Translations under genes and position numbers: made by a program
DNA from: Ascarosepion bandense
Lineage: Eukaryota; Mollusca; Cephalopoda; Sepiida; Sepiidae
NCBI GenBank assembly: GCA_037127315.1
Contig: JBBBDQ010001294.1
Coordinates: forward strand, 186,001 to 250,000
Direction of reading: 5' to 3'
Length of the DNA stretch: 64,000 bases
Shown: one piece after another, positions 41,021 through 51,981 of the stretch
Numbering within the stretch: position 1 is the stretch's first letter
Layout: the number at the start of each line of letters is the position of its first letter
The notes under the pieces: model-generated
Databases searched by the model: none
What the model was told of the DNA's origin: nothing
The model's input: the letters and a program-made list of their open reading frames with translations, nothing else

Positions 41021-41188
41021 TTATGAAGATCTTAGTCTCATTTCATCTTCTTCCATGTCCAAGTCACTCTTGCAATCATCCATAGACTCATCTTCTATTG
41101 CATTATCATGATCTGAAGAATTCATCCTTTCTTCTCTGTCAAGGTCTTCTTCCAACCTGACTTCTTCCTCTTTGATTCTGGGTCTTAA
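41021..41188 (-). CDS. acidic open frame, possible terminal exon remnant
   Basis: Minus-strand open frame of 55 codons ending in TAA at 41021. It has no proper start codon at its beginning (a stop lies just upstream at 41189-41191). It contains EEEVRLEEDLDREERMNSSD and DESMDDCKSDLDMEEDEMRL, strongly acidic, ending LRSS-stop. Codon usage looks protein-like and it belongs to no transposon I recognise. It could be the last exon of a host gene (an AG lies at 41175-41180 on that strand) or a chance GA-rich frame. Confidence 0.3.
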   Translation of the reverse strand, partial: LRPRIKEEEVRLEEDLDREERMNSSDHDNAIEDESMDDCKSDLDMEEDEMRLRSS

Positions 41189-41336
41189 TTAGGCCTTTCT
41201 GTGTTATGTCCTATTTGCATAATGAAATTAGATATTTCAGGACTTGCTACTTTGTCTTTCTTACTCCACACTTACATTTTTTTGATATCATATTTAATTC
41301 TTTTGTTCGATCAACAGAATTCTTACAGGAAATAAC

Positions 41337-41520
41337 TACCTCTGCCTTCAGGCGGAGGTATTGTACTCAGTCATGTTTGTCTGTTTATTTGTTTGTTTGT
41401 CCATGGTCAAGATATCTGAAAACCAGCTGGATGGATTCAGATCAAACTTTCAGGGATGATCAGGCTCATGACTGGCACAGACTGATTAGATTTTGAGTTC
41501 AATCCGATATGGGATAAAGT
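41337..41520 (+). repeat. interspersed repeat with (TGTT)n core
   Basis: Begins CTGCCTTCAGGCGGAGGTAT with an inverted CCGCC/GGCGG element, then TTTGTTTGTTTGTCCATGG and GGATGGATTCAGATCAAACT. I recall similar sequence as a dispersed repeat in other invertebrates. Single copy in this window. Confidence 0.4.
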
Positions 41521-41864
41521 TTCCAGGTTATTTTTCTGGTTCTTTTACTAATATTTTTTTGTACATTTCACATGCCAAGTCCTGTATTATCTTCCTAGAT
41601 TGCTTTATGTCATTAAATTTTCTGAATGCACTTTTTTTTTCCACAAAAATATTATTACATATAAAATAAATCGAATATTTATTATTCAAAATAAAATACA
41701 CAAAGAATGAGTCAAAATACAACTTTTGTTTTAATCCTTTCACTCCAAGTATTATTATTAAGATTTAAGAGGTTCATCATCATTATCCTTCAATCGATCA
41801 ATAGTTGGTTGGAAATCCATCAACAATCCCACCCCACGCAATATAGTCAAGCATTGCTGTACTC
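41521..41864. other. unassigned AT-rich sequence
   Basis: A 71-residue minus-strand frame (41528-41743) is AT-driven and unrecognised. Confidence 0.3.
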
Positions 41865-42240
41865 AGAACCTGATGCTGTGTGTTGACGTCATTGACTTCT
41901 TTCTATGGCTGATACATACGTGGACTTCTGGCCCTACTTCTGGTTGTTTTTATATATGCGGCATCATCTCAGGAAGATTGCCAACCAAGGCTAAAAACTT
42001 TGTCCAAACATACAATAGCTCTCAAAGGGTCCTGTCTATCCAATTTCATGCACAAGGTTTGGATCAACCTGTGGTATGGTTTTCAGGCACTTTCTAAAAG
42101 ATGCTGCCTGCTGGGATCACTTCCTCCAGTAATAACATCAAGAAGTCACCTTCCTGACAAATTGACCATGGTGAGATTTGGACCCAGTCTTCATGGTCAG
42201 AAAGCATATGTTCTAACCTCTTGGCCATGTGCCCAGAGTA
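41865..42240 (-). mobile_element. tRNA-derived SINE (family C)
   Basis: The minus-strand head from 42240 reads GGGCACATGGCCAAGAGGTT (A-box region) and GGGTCCAAATCTC (B-box region). The body shares GATCCCAGCAG, CAGGTTGATCCAAACCTTGT with the plus-strand repeat at 43370-43800 when reverse-complemented, which provides copy support. Confidence 0.55.
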
Positions 42241-42960
42241 AATCTAAGTAACCTTTCAAGAGGTTACTAAGAATGAAAGGAGAAAGGACAGTAAAAGAAC
42301 AGGATTGACTGATCAACTCATTTTCTATAGATTATCAATACTTTGCAGGTTATTTAAAGCCGGAAAATATGGCAAGATTTTTTTTTAAAATAATAATGGT
42401 GTATTGATAATTAATTCGATAGCAGGATGAGAAGAGGTAGATTTATATCTAATCCGAATTTGATAAGCAAAAAAAATTATAATTTGGATATAAAGTGGAG
42501 GATCAATTTTATCTTACAATCAACATGTAAACTGATTCCTCATTTTGTGGTTCTGGTAATTTCTCTACATTTATATTTTATTTTAGTGAATATAAACAAA
42601 TCTAAAAGACATGCATGTGTTGCTAATCAGTATATGATTGATTCTTTTTCTACTGCTTATCAACACTATGCAGGTTATCTAAAGTCAGAAATTATTTCAA
42701 GACTGTAAGAATTTTTTTTTATTGGAGTTAATAATAATCTACTGATCTTAACTGGTATATACTGATCAATTCTCAATTTAAAGTTCTGCCTATATATCCA
42801 GCATCACACTGACATTTAAAGTTATAAAGCACTTTTTTTCTCATATTTTAAATTACTCCAGACCCTGTATATTAAATCCAGAAAGACAGTCTCTTTGTAA
42901 GCAGAATAAATGCTTGTAGGCTCTGAATGTATTTCTGACCCATAATATTTTCTCTTAATA
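42241..42960 (-). mobile_element. PLE GIY-YIG fragment, decayed
   Basis: The minus strand near 42835-42760 encodes VLYNFKCQCDAGYIGRTLN, the GIY-YIG entry block of a Penelope-like protein, with the YIG intact. The rest is frame-broken. A direct repeat (CTATGCAGGTTATCTAAAG at 42667 and a diverged copy at 42342) lies downstream. Confidence 0.55.
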
Positions 42961-43369
42961 TATAAGAAAATGGTAGTTCTGACTATGACAATAAACTATA
43001 TCTAGCAGCAATGCCTCTGATTGGGAGATTGGAGGCTTCAAGAAATGTGGAACCACCTTTTAACTGCTGTTGTTCTTAGATCTACCCTGACTTGGAGTGG
43101 CAGCTTCTGTTAGAGCCCTAGCTATGGGCAAACATTAAACTCTCCAACAAAAAAAAAACATTATAAAAGTATAAAATACATTTTTATAGTCAAAATACCA
43201 ACAATATATATTTATATAAAAAATGACCAACAATACATATTTATAAGAAAATGACCAATAATACATATTTAAAGCAACAATACATTTTATCTGTATTTAA
43301 AGACATACAATTGTGTTCAAAATATATAGCTTTCAGCATTAAATAACCTATAAAGTTTCATATAATGGC
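42961..43369. other. unassigned with a small tandem repeat
   Basis: At 43190-43290 a ~31-bp unit (CAACAATATATATTTATA, CCAACAATACATATTTATA) repeats about three times. Otherwise nothing recognised. Confidence 0.4.
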
Positions 43370-43800
43370 TGGTCACCCGTATTCGAGGATACCTGTCTAC
43401 TAAGGTGGATAGCTAATCCCCATGGCAGACACCTTCTCATGCACATTGTTCAAACCCACAGAGCCCACCTTGTTTGTTCTACAGCTACAGAGCCCACTTT
43501 GTTTATTCAACACCCACAGAGCCCCCCTTTAGCTTATACTGCAAATACACTGAGTGAATGTTAGTTACAGATTCCAGGAGAGAGTGCATTATCTAGTGTG
43601 AGCAACAGTCTGAACAAGGCTAGGACGCTCAAACTCTCTATCATGATGACTTGTGACTTTGAGCTGCTACAACCATCAACAACTTCTCAAAGAGAGTGGT
43701 CTACCCAGTTTCCCTCACAAAGCTTGGGTCAACCCGTGGTATCATTTTCAGGCATTTTCCAAAGGTTCCGCATGCTGGGATCATATAGGTTGATTTGTTT
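43370..43800 (+). repeat. interspersed repeat X
   Basis: 43375-43635 aligns with 58975-58740 (minus): both have ACCTGTCTACTA, GCTAATCCCCAT, GAGCCCAC, GGAG..GCATTATCT and CAGTCT.AACAAGGC.AGGA. The right half (43640-43790) matches the family-C SINE body at 41990-42120. A GAGCCCAC-type segment is locally repeated three times. Confidence 0.6.
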
Positions 43801-44279
43801 TTAAACAAAATCAACCAACCACTAACCTTTTTGATACATGTTCAGTAATTAATTTGTTAATAATAAAAAAACGATTGTCAATGTAAAATTTAGAGTATAC
43901 ATTCATTGTATATTTTTTAACAGTTTCAGTTTGATTGCTTAGTTTTGAGTCAACAACGCATATTATTACTTAGATTTTTTTAGAAGATTTCATCTTATAT
44001 TTTGATAATACTGTACATCAGCCATTTCTCAAGTTATTTGTTTTATTTTTTTTAGAAAGAATCTCAATATGTTTCTTATAATTTCCTTGTTTTGTATTTT
44101 TTTTTCTTAACTATCCTACACTTTTTTGACTCCAATCTTGTGTATGTGGTTAGGGTTTTTATTCTTGAGAATCGATATTGAAGGTAAGTGCTTGTTGAGA
44201 AGGCAACTCCAGCTGACATTCTCAGAAAAATTTTTTTTCAGAATACTTTTGCCTTTTCCTTTGTTTTTTGAATTTTTTT

Positions 44280-44280
<1 letters not shown>
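43801..44280. other. unassigned AT-rich sequence
   Basis: Nothing recognised. Confidence 0.3.

Positions 44281-44351
<71 letters not shown>
44281..44351. repeat. (CA)n(TA)n microsatellite
   Basis: About 20 CA dinucleotides followed by about 15 TA dinucleotides. Confidence 0.95.
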
Positions 44352-44353
<2 letters not shown>

Positions 44354-44568
44354 TTTCAAACAATTCTGTAGTAATCTATCATTATATCCATCCATATATC
44401 TATGTGTGTGGGTGGGGATACATGCTCATGTATGCATGCATGAGTAGAGAGAGGTGGAGGTTTAAGAAGTAATCATCTGCTTTCTATTGAATAACAGTGT
44501 CATGGATGAAAAGTAATCCATGATAATGGGTTGTACATGAAATTTTGGAATTCTTCATGCAGACAAAG

Positions 44569-44774
44569 AAGCAGAGCAGTTAACATTTCCTGGACACAGA
44601 AATATGCAAATAGATATATAGATAGATAGACAGATACTGAGATAGATAAATACAGATATATTAATACAGATTTAGACAGATAATTACAGGCTGAGATAGA
44701 TATATTCATAGGCAGATGATGACAGATAGATAGAAGCAGAGCAGTTAACATTTCCTGGACACAGAAATATGCAG

Positions 44775-44833
<59 letters not shown>

Positions 44834-44843
44834 GCCGAGTGAA

Positions 44844-44912
<69 letters not shown>

Positions 44913-44924
44913 GCCAAGAGTGAA

Positions 44925-44957
<33 letters not shown>

Positions 44958-44969
44958 GCCAAGAGTGAA

Positions 44970-45018
<49 letters not shown>

Positions 45019-45096
45019 GCCAAGAGTGAAATAGATAGATAGATAGATAATGCCAAGAGTGAAATAGATAGATAGATAGATAATGCCAAGAGTGAA

Positions 45097-45129
<33 letters not shown>

Positions 45130-45139
45130 GCCAAGTGAA

Positions 45140-45178
<39 letters not shown>

Positions 45179-45327
45179 TATATATATATATATAGATAGA
45201 TAGATAGATAGATAATGCCAAGAGTGAAATAGATAGATAGATAGATAGATAATGCCAAGAGTGAAATAAATAGATAGATAGATAGATAGATAGATAATGC
45301 CAAGAGTGAAATAGATAGATAGATAGT

Positions 45328-45375
<48 letters not shown>

Positions 45376-45387
45376 GCCAAGAGTGAA

Positions 45388-45424
<37 letters not shown>

Positions 45425-45436
45425 GCCAAGAGTGAA

Positions 45437-45490
<54 letters not shown>

Positions 45491-45600
45491 TTTTTTTCTA
45501 TAATCATGTGGCCCCATGCAAGGCATTTTAGATAGATAGATACTGATATATAAATACAGATTTAGATAGATAAATACAAACTGAGATAGATATATTCATA
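44569..45600. repeat. GATA array with AATGCCAAGAGTGAA higher-order spacing
   Basis: (GATA)n runs of 4 to ~17 units are separated by AATGCCAAGAGTGAA (or AATGCCAAGTGAA), occurring about fourteen times between 44830 and 45440. One run contains (TA)n (45176-45194). A ~44-bp block (GAAGCAGAGCAGTTAACATT..) occurs twice ahead of the array, at 44569 and 44731. All LSIY/IYLS frames here are artefacts. Confidence 0.92.
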
Positions 45601-45904
45601 GATAGATGAATACAGACTGCGACAGATAAATAGAGACCTAGATTGATAGAAACAAACTGAAATAAATTGACAGAAATAGACTGAAATAGATAAATAGATA
45701 GAAACAAAATAAGATTGACAAAATGATACTGAATTAGATGAATAGATAGTGAACAAATTCATTGATATATTAAACACAGAATTATATTATTGTATAGAGA
45801 CATATAGATTAATTAGGTGGTAGATATGAGAAAATTGGAATAAAATAGTTGACTTTTGACTAATGAATCAACATATACAGAGATATATATTTACTAATAT
45901 TCAG

Positions 45905-45955
<51 letters not shown>
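45905..45955. repeat. (TA)n microsatellite
   Basis: Mostly uninterrupted TA dinucleotides. Confidence 0.95.
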
Positions 45956-45957
<2 letters not shown>

Positions 45958-46066
45958 TCATTAGTTGATACTTAGGAATAAACGTCTTTATAGATATTTA
46001 TTTCTCTCTCAGAATGTATAATTTCATGTATGTCCTCATAAAGTCATGGAAATAACAATAATAATA

Positions 46067-46382
46067 TGTCCTGATGCTATACTTAGCCTGCCTCTGATGG
46101 TTTCTGTTCTTAATTGATTGAAGGTGTTAACATGTACATGTTTTGACTTGGTTAATTAAGATTGGCCAACAGTAAATATCCTGTTCAGTATTACAGGCTT
46201 GCTTGTCAACTGCCTGGCCTTAGCTATTTAGTCATGGCACCTAGAGGTTTGTAGATTGTGCATCTTTGTTCATGAGCAGAAGTAGCTAGAAAACATCACA
46301 GCCAGGTGTTGTACATGTCCACACCTCTAATCAATTAAAATCAGAATTCCTGTGAATGAAGCCTTGTGCAGCATCAGGACTT
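46067..46382. mobile_element. MITE-like element with ~70-bp inverted ends
   Basis: GTCCTGATGCT at the left pairs with AGCATCAGGAC at the right. Inner blocks CTTAATTGATTGAAGGTGTT and the complement of ACACCTCTAATCAATT also pair. The interior is non-coding. Superfamily unknown. Confidence 0.6.
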
Positions 46383-47344
46383 TTTATTGTTGTTATTATT
46401 ATTATATTCCAATATCTGCTATGGTCACACTACCTACCAAGTGTGTGGGAAGACTTAAGGCAGATAGTGGAGTGTTGTTATGGTTACATTTCATGATTTA
46501 TTTTTCTACCTTCTATAACATCACTAACATTACATAGACAAAGTTCTTTTTAGTGTGTGGGCTGTATATATATCAAGACTTTTTTTGTATTTCTCTTAGG
46601 CTGGGATTTCCAAAGATTTTTTTCAGTGTGCTGTTGTGTTCCTTTTTTAGCATTCCAAGCACATCAACTACCAATGGTACTATTCTTGTTTTCAATTTCC
46701 ATGTGTTTTCTATTTCTATTTAATTTCATTATTATTATTGAAAAACGTCAGCAACCAGCAAAGGTTCTCAAGGTTTGACTGACTTTATTTAGTGACATAT
46801 CAACACATCTATGGGTTATTTAATACCAAAATCAAAATTAGAACACAATTTTATGGCTTCAACTAAATATATTTAGGAGAAAATTCTATGCCTTCAACCA
46901 CAGATAAAATGTATTGCTTGTCATGTAATATAAAAAGTATTGCTGGTATTTTTACAATTAAAATGTATTTTTAAAAATATTTTTATGGGGAGGGGGGCAG
47001 GGGATCTTACTATTTGCCTATAGCTGGGATCCTTACAGGTGCTACCACCCAGGATCAGTGGACCTGGGAACAACGGCAATTAAATGTTTTTTCTAAACTC
47101 TACCAAGTCTCCAATTTTCTAATTAGAGGTTTTGCTGCATTGTCATGTCCAGGCCTTGGTTCTTCTCATACTTTTATTTTATTTCAAATGACAAATGAAC
47201 ACAGCATGAAATTTATACAGTTTATCCACAATTTTTATTTGAATGTACAACTGATTTTGAAAAATAGCTAAAAATTAAACAGATATACTTTGTTCCCTGA
47301 ATGTAATATAGAGTTTAAGTATACATAAATATCTATATATATCT
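46383..47344. other. unassigned sequence
   Basis: Nothing recognised. An 85-residue plus-strand frame at 47014-47271 (ILTGATTQDQWTWEQRQLNV..) is unassigned and has no copy elsewhere in the window. Confidence 0.3.
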
Positions 47345-47640
47345 ATATTTCTGAGAAGAGGTAATATAATTATTTGCATTATTTATATTGTTTGGACTGT
47401 TGTCCTCATTTTTGTTGCCAAATTTATGATGCTTCAGCCATTGTACACTCTGAAAGTTGAGTTAATTGGCAAAAACTGAGTCATCTGGAAGCAGCATAAC
47501 TCATGGAATTAAAAAAATCTAGCCCTGTGAATGAAATAAAGGGTTCAGTTCAAAATTTTAATCATCTGAAGAAGGAAGGAGTGTACAATGACTGAAACAT
47601 TGTGAATATGGCTACAAAGATGAAGACATTGTGAATATAT
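47345..47640. repeat. inverted pair of PLE-type termini (family D), diverged
   Basis: 47345-47455 (minus) and 47500-47640 (plus) match the pair at 40430-40890, sharing AAAGGGTTCAGTTCAAAATT and GTGTACAATG. The plus member keeps CTGAAGA..ACTGAAACATT (47566-47601), a hammerhead-like core; the minus member is decayed. Confidence 0.5.
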
Positions 47641-47689
47641 ATACATATATTGAAACAGATTTTTTGTGGTAGAGAATTTGAGTACTGCT

Positions 47690-49259
47690 TTAAAAGTAAT
47701 AATTTTAATATTACAGGGCATAATGAGGATAAAATTTAAAGCAAAAAACAACCAATTTCACACCTTGCTCATCAAAGTTTTTAATTAGGAGAACTATAAA
47801 AAATTAATTTTCCTTTGATGAGCTTATTAAAGGTTGTCCTTCTCACAATTTTATGTGTTCATATGACGTATGTTCCTTATTTATTTGTGTTCCCCTCTTG
47901 AAAACAATTAATGTTTGTAGTGATTTTCTTTATTGCAGTTCCTTGTCTCTTCCAGATATTCCTGAAGTAATTTTCATGGAATTACTGAAGTTTGCCACTT
48001 CATTTGTTGAACTTTGTTTTGACAATATGATGTAACATCAGATTGACGATGTAACCATGGGTATCTTATGGGTCCTGCATTAGTGAATATTTTTGGTTGG
48101 TTTTATAAAGGGAAATTATTTAATGATCCTTTTTGTTTCCTCCTTGTATCATCGCTATGTTGATGATACATTTTGCTTGTTTAATGATGAAGCTGAGTCT
48201 GATCAATTTCTCTCCTCCCTTAATATTTTCCACTCTTCTTTGAGGTTTACTATTGAGAAAGAGAGGTTAATTCCAAACTTGCTTTCCTTAATGTATTGGT
48301 GCATTGTACACCAACATCTTTTTGTACCTCAGTGTATAGAAAGTCTACTTCTTCAGGTTTATACACATGTTGGGATTCTCTATGCCTTAAAAAGTGGAAA
48401 ATAAACCTTGTAAAACTTTAACACATAGGGTATTGATCATCTGTTCTGAAGAGTTCCGTGATTGTGAGATTAGTTTTATAATGAGAACTTAATGCAATAG
48501 TGGGTATTCCCCCAATGTTGCCAATTCAGTGACTGCTGACTTCAGAAAGATTAAGCCAGTAGTTACAAAGCTAAATTTCTGGTGTATTTAAGACTTCTGT
48601 GGATTGGAGAGAAGGGTGAAAACCTAACCAGGCAATTTTTTTCAGATGTGCAGAAGTTATTTTCTGTCAAGACTCATGTTGCCTTTGGTACTAGATCTGT
48701 TCTATCTTGAAGCTGTGAGGACATTCTCTCACCTTATCAAATAAATTCTGTAGTTTATAAATATGATTGTGGCTGCAGTGTCAGTTTCATAGGGAGAACC
48801 ACACAGCAGCTTGATGCTAGAATCAAACAGCATGTTCCACTAAAAACCAGAAACCATACCTGGCAAGAAAATGAACTCATCTGTAACACTTATTGTTCCT
48901 CAATTTGTGAACATCTTATTAAAAAAAGAAAGTATGCCATGGAGTTAAATGTGGTTTGGTTTTCTGTATTGTCCAATTCACATTCACTTTTCCATTTGAA
49001 AGTGCTGGAGTCTGTTTACATCAGATCTTGCAGACCTTTGCTGTGTAAACAGCAAAAGTGTTTGCTGGGCCTTGCTGTGATCAGTCTCTAGCAGTTCAGT
49101 TCCCATTCCCATCACTGACCAGTTCATTTCTCACACCTATTGAATTTTACAGTAAGTTCTCCCAATTAAAACTTTGATGAGTGGAAGCAAAACTGGTTGT
49201 TTTTGTCTGAATTTTTATCATCATTATGCCCTGTAACATTAAAATTATCACTTTTAAAG

Positions 49260-49262
<3 letters not shown>
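47690..49262 (+). mobile_element. Penelope-like element (PLE-3), 5'-truncated
   Basis: The ends 47690-47795 and 49160-49262 are inverted repeats (ACTTTGATGAG and GGTTGTTTTT.G blocks, GCATAATGAGGATAAAA and complement, GTAATATTAAAATTAT). Between them the plus strand encodes the last third of a PLE polyprotein. Hammerhead-like cores sit at 47756-47775 (minus) and 49174-49194 (plus). It is followed by a (TA)n tract. Confidence 0.75.
47800..49080 (+). pseudogene. PLE-3 reverse transcriptase / GIY-YIG polyprotein remnant
   Basis: Broken frames in correct order. RT finger/palm: DIPEVIFMELLKFATSFVEL, CFDNMM, DDVTMG. Catalytic block YHRYVDDTFCLFNDEAESDQ (YVDD at about 48156, both Asp kept). Thumb: SSLRFTIEKE. 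Connection, frame-shifted. GIY-YIG entry KYDCGCSVSFIGRTTQQLDA then RIKQHVPLKTRNHTWQE (FIG in place of YIG). Tail: CEHLIKKRKYAMELNVVWF, HLKVLESVYIRSCRPLLCKQ. In the intact element this protein copies the RNA and nicks the target. A related rearranged copy is at 51435-51800. Confidence 0.8.
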
Positions 49263-49324
<62 letters not shown>

Positions 49325-49326
<2 letters not shown>

Positions 49327-49477
49327 GCAAACTGTAACTCAATAGCTATAAAGTTTTGATGTTAAAGCACCATCATCAGGTAGTCATCATGATGATGAAC
49401 ACCATCATCAGTCAGAATGCCTGATGAAGGTGTTTTAACACTAAAACTTTATAGCTATTGAGTTACAGTTTGCTATA
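49325..49477. repeat. long hairpin with ~57-bp arms (PLE-like termini)
   Basis: 49325-49382 and 49419-49477 are reverse complements with few mismatches (ATAGCAAACTGTAACTCAAT at the outer end). Each arm has a hammerhead-like core: minus 49379-49353 and plus 49421-49447 (CTGATGA, AGGTGTT/AACACT helix, AAAAC). It is flanked by (ATT)n at 49298-49324 and 49477-49491. Confidence 0.7.
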
Positions 49478-49574
49478 ATAATAATAATAATTACCATATA
49501 TTTATGCTCTTTTTTGTATTAAGCACTTTTTAAAAGTAAATACCTAACTGTGGAATATACTTCCATAAGTAACC

Positions 49575-49576
<2 letters not shown>

Positions 49577-49618
<42 letters not shown>
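49577..49618. repeat. (TA)n microsatellite
   Basis: About 20 TA dinucleotides. Confidence 0.95.
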
Positions 49619-49619
<1 letters not shown>

Positions 49620-49659
49620 CTTCAATTTTATATATATACATGAGTTTAATATATGAATA

Positions 49660-50100
49660 TATGGATTGACAGATCTAAGAAGATGATAGAATAAGTAAAG
49701 AACAAAGTAGGAAATGTGTGTCAATCTAACGTTTCACTTTTATTAAATCTTCTTCAGATATCTGGTTAAAGACAATGAAAAACAGATAAAAAATATATTG
49801 TAATGTTATTTGGGGTTTGATTCTTATTGGTCAGATATCTATAATCTGTAATAAAGCAATAGATGTTTATTTTAAATGCAAGTGTATGTATGTATAGGAA
49901 AGCTTATCTATTTATATGCATGTGTTCATGATAATACAAACGTCAAGTGTATTAATATATGTAAATATATATAAAATCGGAAAGTTTCATAAATTTACCA
50001 TGTTTCAATTTTTTATTTAAGTCTCATCAGAAAATGAAATATAGAGGAAAAAATAAAATTCTGGTATTTTTTTTATTTCTGTCTTGTTTGTTTTTAACTC
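49660..50100 (-). repeat. interspersed repeat G, with second hammerhead-like motif
   Basis: 49680-49880 matches 62755-62925 (GAATAAGTAAAGAACAA, ATTGGTCAGATAT, AAAGCAATAGATG) and, inverted, 26561-26690. The minus strand has CTGAAGA..AGTGAAACGTT at 49757-49731. A different core, CTGATGA..TTGAAACAT, lies at 50030-50002. Likely PLE-derived. Confidence 0.5.
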
Positions 50101-50599
50101 AAGCAGAGTTTGTGTGTATAATGTATGTATATCTAGGAAATGTTCATATGTTGAGTGTGGGATGTTGTATATGATTGATGCATATTTTTTTATGGCAAAA
50201 TATCAGAAATCCTGTAACCCATAAACCACGTCACAGTGGTGAATTAAGCAGAGCTTAATCCAAGGACATTTTGTTGTATTCCGGATTTGGTTTGGAAACT
50301 GAACATGCTGTGCTGTGCTGGTCTTGTGAATGAGGTCGACTTTTAAGAGACAGGTTCCTGAAATAAAGTCAGTTTTGCTGAACATTGGTTGATGGATAGT
50401 TCAGCAAAACAAATAAACAAATTCCAGCTGATCACGTAAGAGTTAGTTGATGAGTTTTATTCTTTTTGTAGATACACTTAATAAGCCAATTCAGCATGAT
50501 GCACAAGTCCTAGATCAACAATCCAAGAGAATAGAAACAGCAAAAATACTCATACTCAATTGGTGATCATTGAGGACAAATGAAATCAGATTAGATCCT
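50101..50599. other. unassigned, with one perfect hairpin
   Basis: At about 50369-50409 GTTTTGCTGAAC and GTTCAGCAAAAC form a 12-bp perfect stem around a 16-nt loop. No gene or repeat family recognised. Confidence 0.4.
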
Positions 50600-51350
50600 C
50601 TAGGACCTCCTACAAAAGGTAGCTGTGGAGAGTGACAAAAAAGGATTACAAATAAACTGTAGGAAAACTGAATGCATGATCATCAGCAAAAAGAGCAACC
50701 CAAAATGCCAAATACAGGTGGGGAATACTAGAATCAAGCAAGTACAAACATTTAAATACCTAGGAAGTGTTCTAACAGTAGAGGGAAAGTGTGACACCGA
50801 GATCTGAAGGCGAATTAACATGGCAAAGGACACATTCCAGAAGCTGAGTAAAGTACTAACGCACAAGAAAATTTAAGTAGAAACAAAGAAGAGAGTGCTA
50901 GATTGCAATGTAATGTCAGTTCTTCAATACAGCATTGAATGCTGGACAATATCATTGAAGATGAGGAAAAAACTTGAAGCAGCGGAAATGTTGTTCTACA
51001 GAAGGATGCCGTGGATATCATGGACTGTGCATGTGAACAATGATGAGGTGGTGGAAAGAATGGCAACCAAAAGAAAATTAATACTGAGCATCAGGAAGAG
51101 ACAACTGAAGTTCATGGAACATGCAATGAGGAAAGAGGGCTTGAAGAACTTGATACTGACAGGCCAGATAGAAAGAAAAAGAGACAGAGGAAGGCAGCGG
51201 ATAACATATTTGAGGGGCCTGATCAGGTGGATGATGGAACGGGTGTCGCAAGGTGCAACAGGAGAAAGCATACAAAGAGCCACCAGAGATAGGGAGACGT
51301 GGAAAACCATGATTGCCTACGTCCTGAAAGGACAAGGCACATAGAAGAAG
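50600..51350 (+). mobile_element. RTE-like LINE 3' third, best copy
   Basis: Plus strand, two main frames. 50625-50807: ESDKKGLQINCRKTECMIIS, KSNPKCQIQVGNTRIKQVQT, FKYLGSVLTVEGKCDTEI then a stop. 50895-51344: VLDCNVMSVLQYSIECWTIS, AAEMLFYRRMPWISWTVHVN, RKRQLKFMEHAMRKEGLKNL, ILTGQIERKRDRGRQRITYL, ETWKTMIAYVLKGQGT-stop. It gives the reference order for all RTE-like fragments here and ends in the GAAGAAGAA tail. Only the post-YADD part survives. Confidence 0.88.
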
Positions 51351-51434
51351 AAGAACTTGGTGCTTTGGCAAGGGGGAGAGCGAGAAGCTGCAAAGTCAAA
51401 CTAATTCTCTTATACATTTAGCCATTATCAAGGA

Positions 51435-51800
51435 TGAATATTTTACTTTTAACTATACTTAAAATCCATCCTTCACAATCACTTCTCCATTTGAAAGTGC
51501 TAAAATCTGTTTACATCAAGTCTTGCAGACCCTCGCTGTGTTAACAATGAGAATGTTTACTGAGTGGCTCATTTACTATCAAGGATTCATTTTCCTTTGT
51601 TGAACTTTTTAAAGGTTTATATGATGTATTTTCATGCACACATACATATAAATAGATAAACTTTTCTATAAAACCCAACAAAAATATTTGGAAACACAAG
51701 AACCAAAGGGGAACCCATGGCTACATCTTCAATCTTACAGTACATCATATTGTCAAATCTAAATTCAACAAATGAAGTGGCAGAAAAAGTATGGCTGAAA
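51435..51800. mobile_element. rearranged PLE-3-type fragments
   Basis: 51475-51550 (plus) parallels the C-terminal HLKVLESVYI segment of PLE-3. 51580-51630 (plus) parallels its FSFDELIKG region. 51790-51668 (minus) encodes CHFIC.., YDNMMYCKIEDVAMGSPLVL and VFPNIFVGFY, a PLE reverse transcriptase palm block. The mixed order and strands show internal rearrangement. Confidence 0.6.
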
Positions 51801-51929
51801 GTTCTTGGTTAAATAAAACATTTGGGCAATTCTTTATAATTTATATACTGAAGAAAAAGTTATAGGATCACATGAACAATTATAAAAAAGCTTGACCATA
51901 CCACCCTGTCTGCCATTTTTAATGAAAAC

Positions 51930-51933
<4 letters not shown>

Positions 51934-51975
<42 letters not shown>
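51934..51975. repeat. (AT)n microsatellite
   Basis: Directly abuts the left terminus of the mariner at 51976. Confidence 0.95.

Positions 51976-51981
<6 letters not shown>

Noticed and set aside
44500..45526. Long Leu-Ser-Ile-Tyr frames (also 29977-30453, 53958-54185)
   Set aside because: Products of GATA tetranucleotide arrays.
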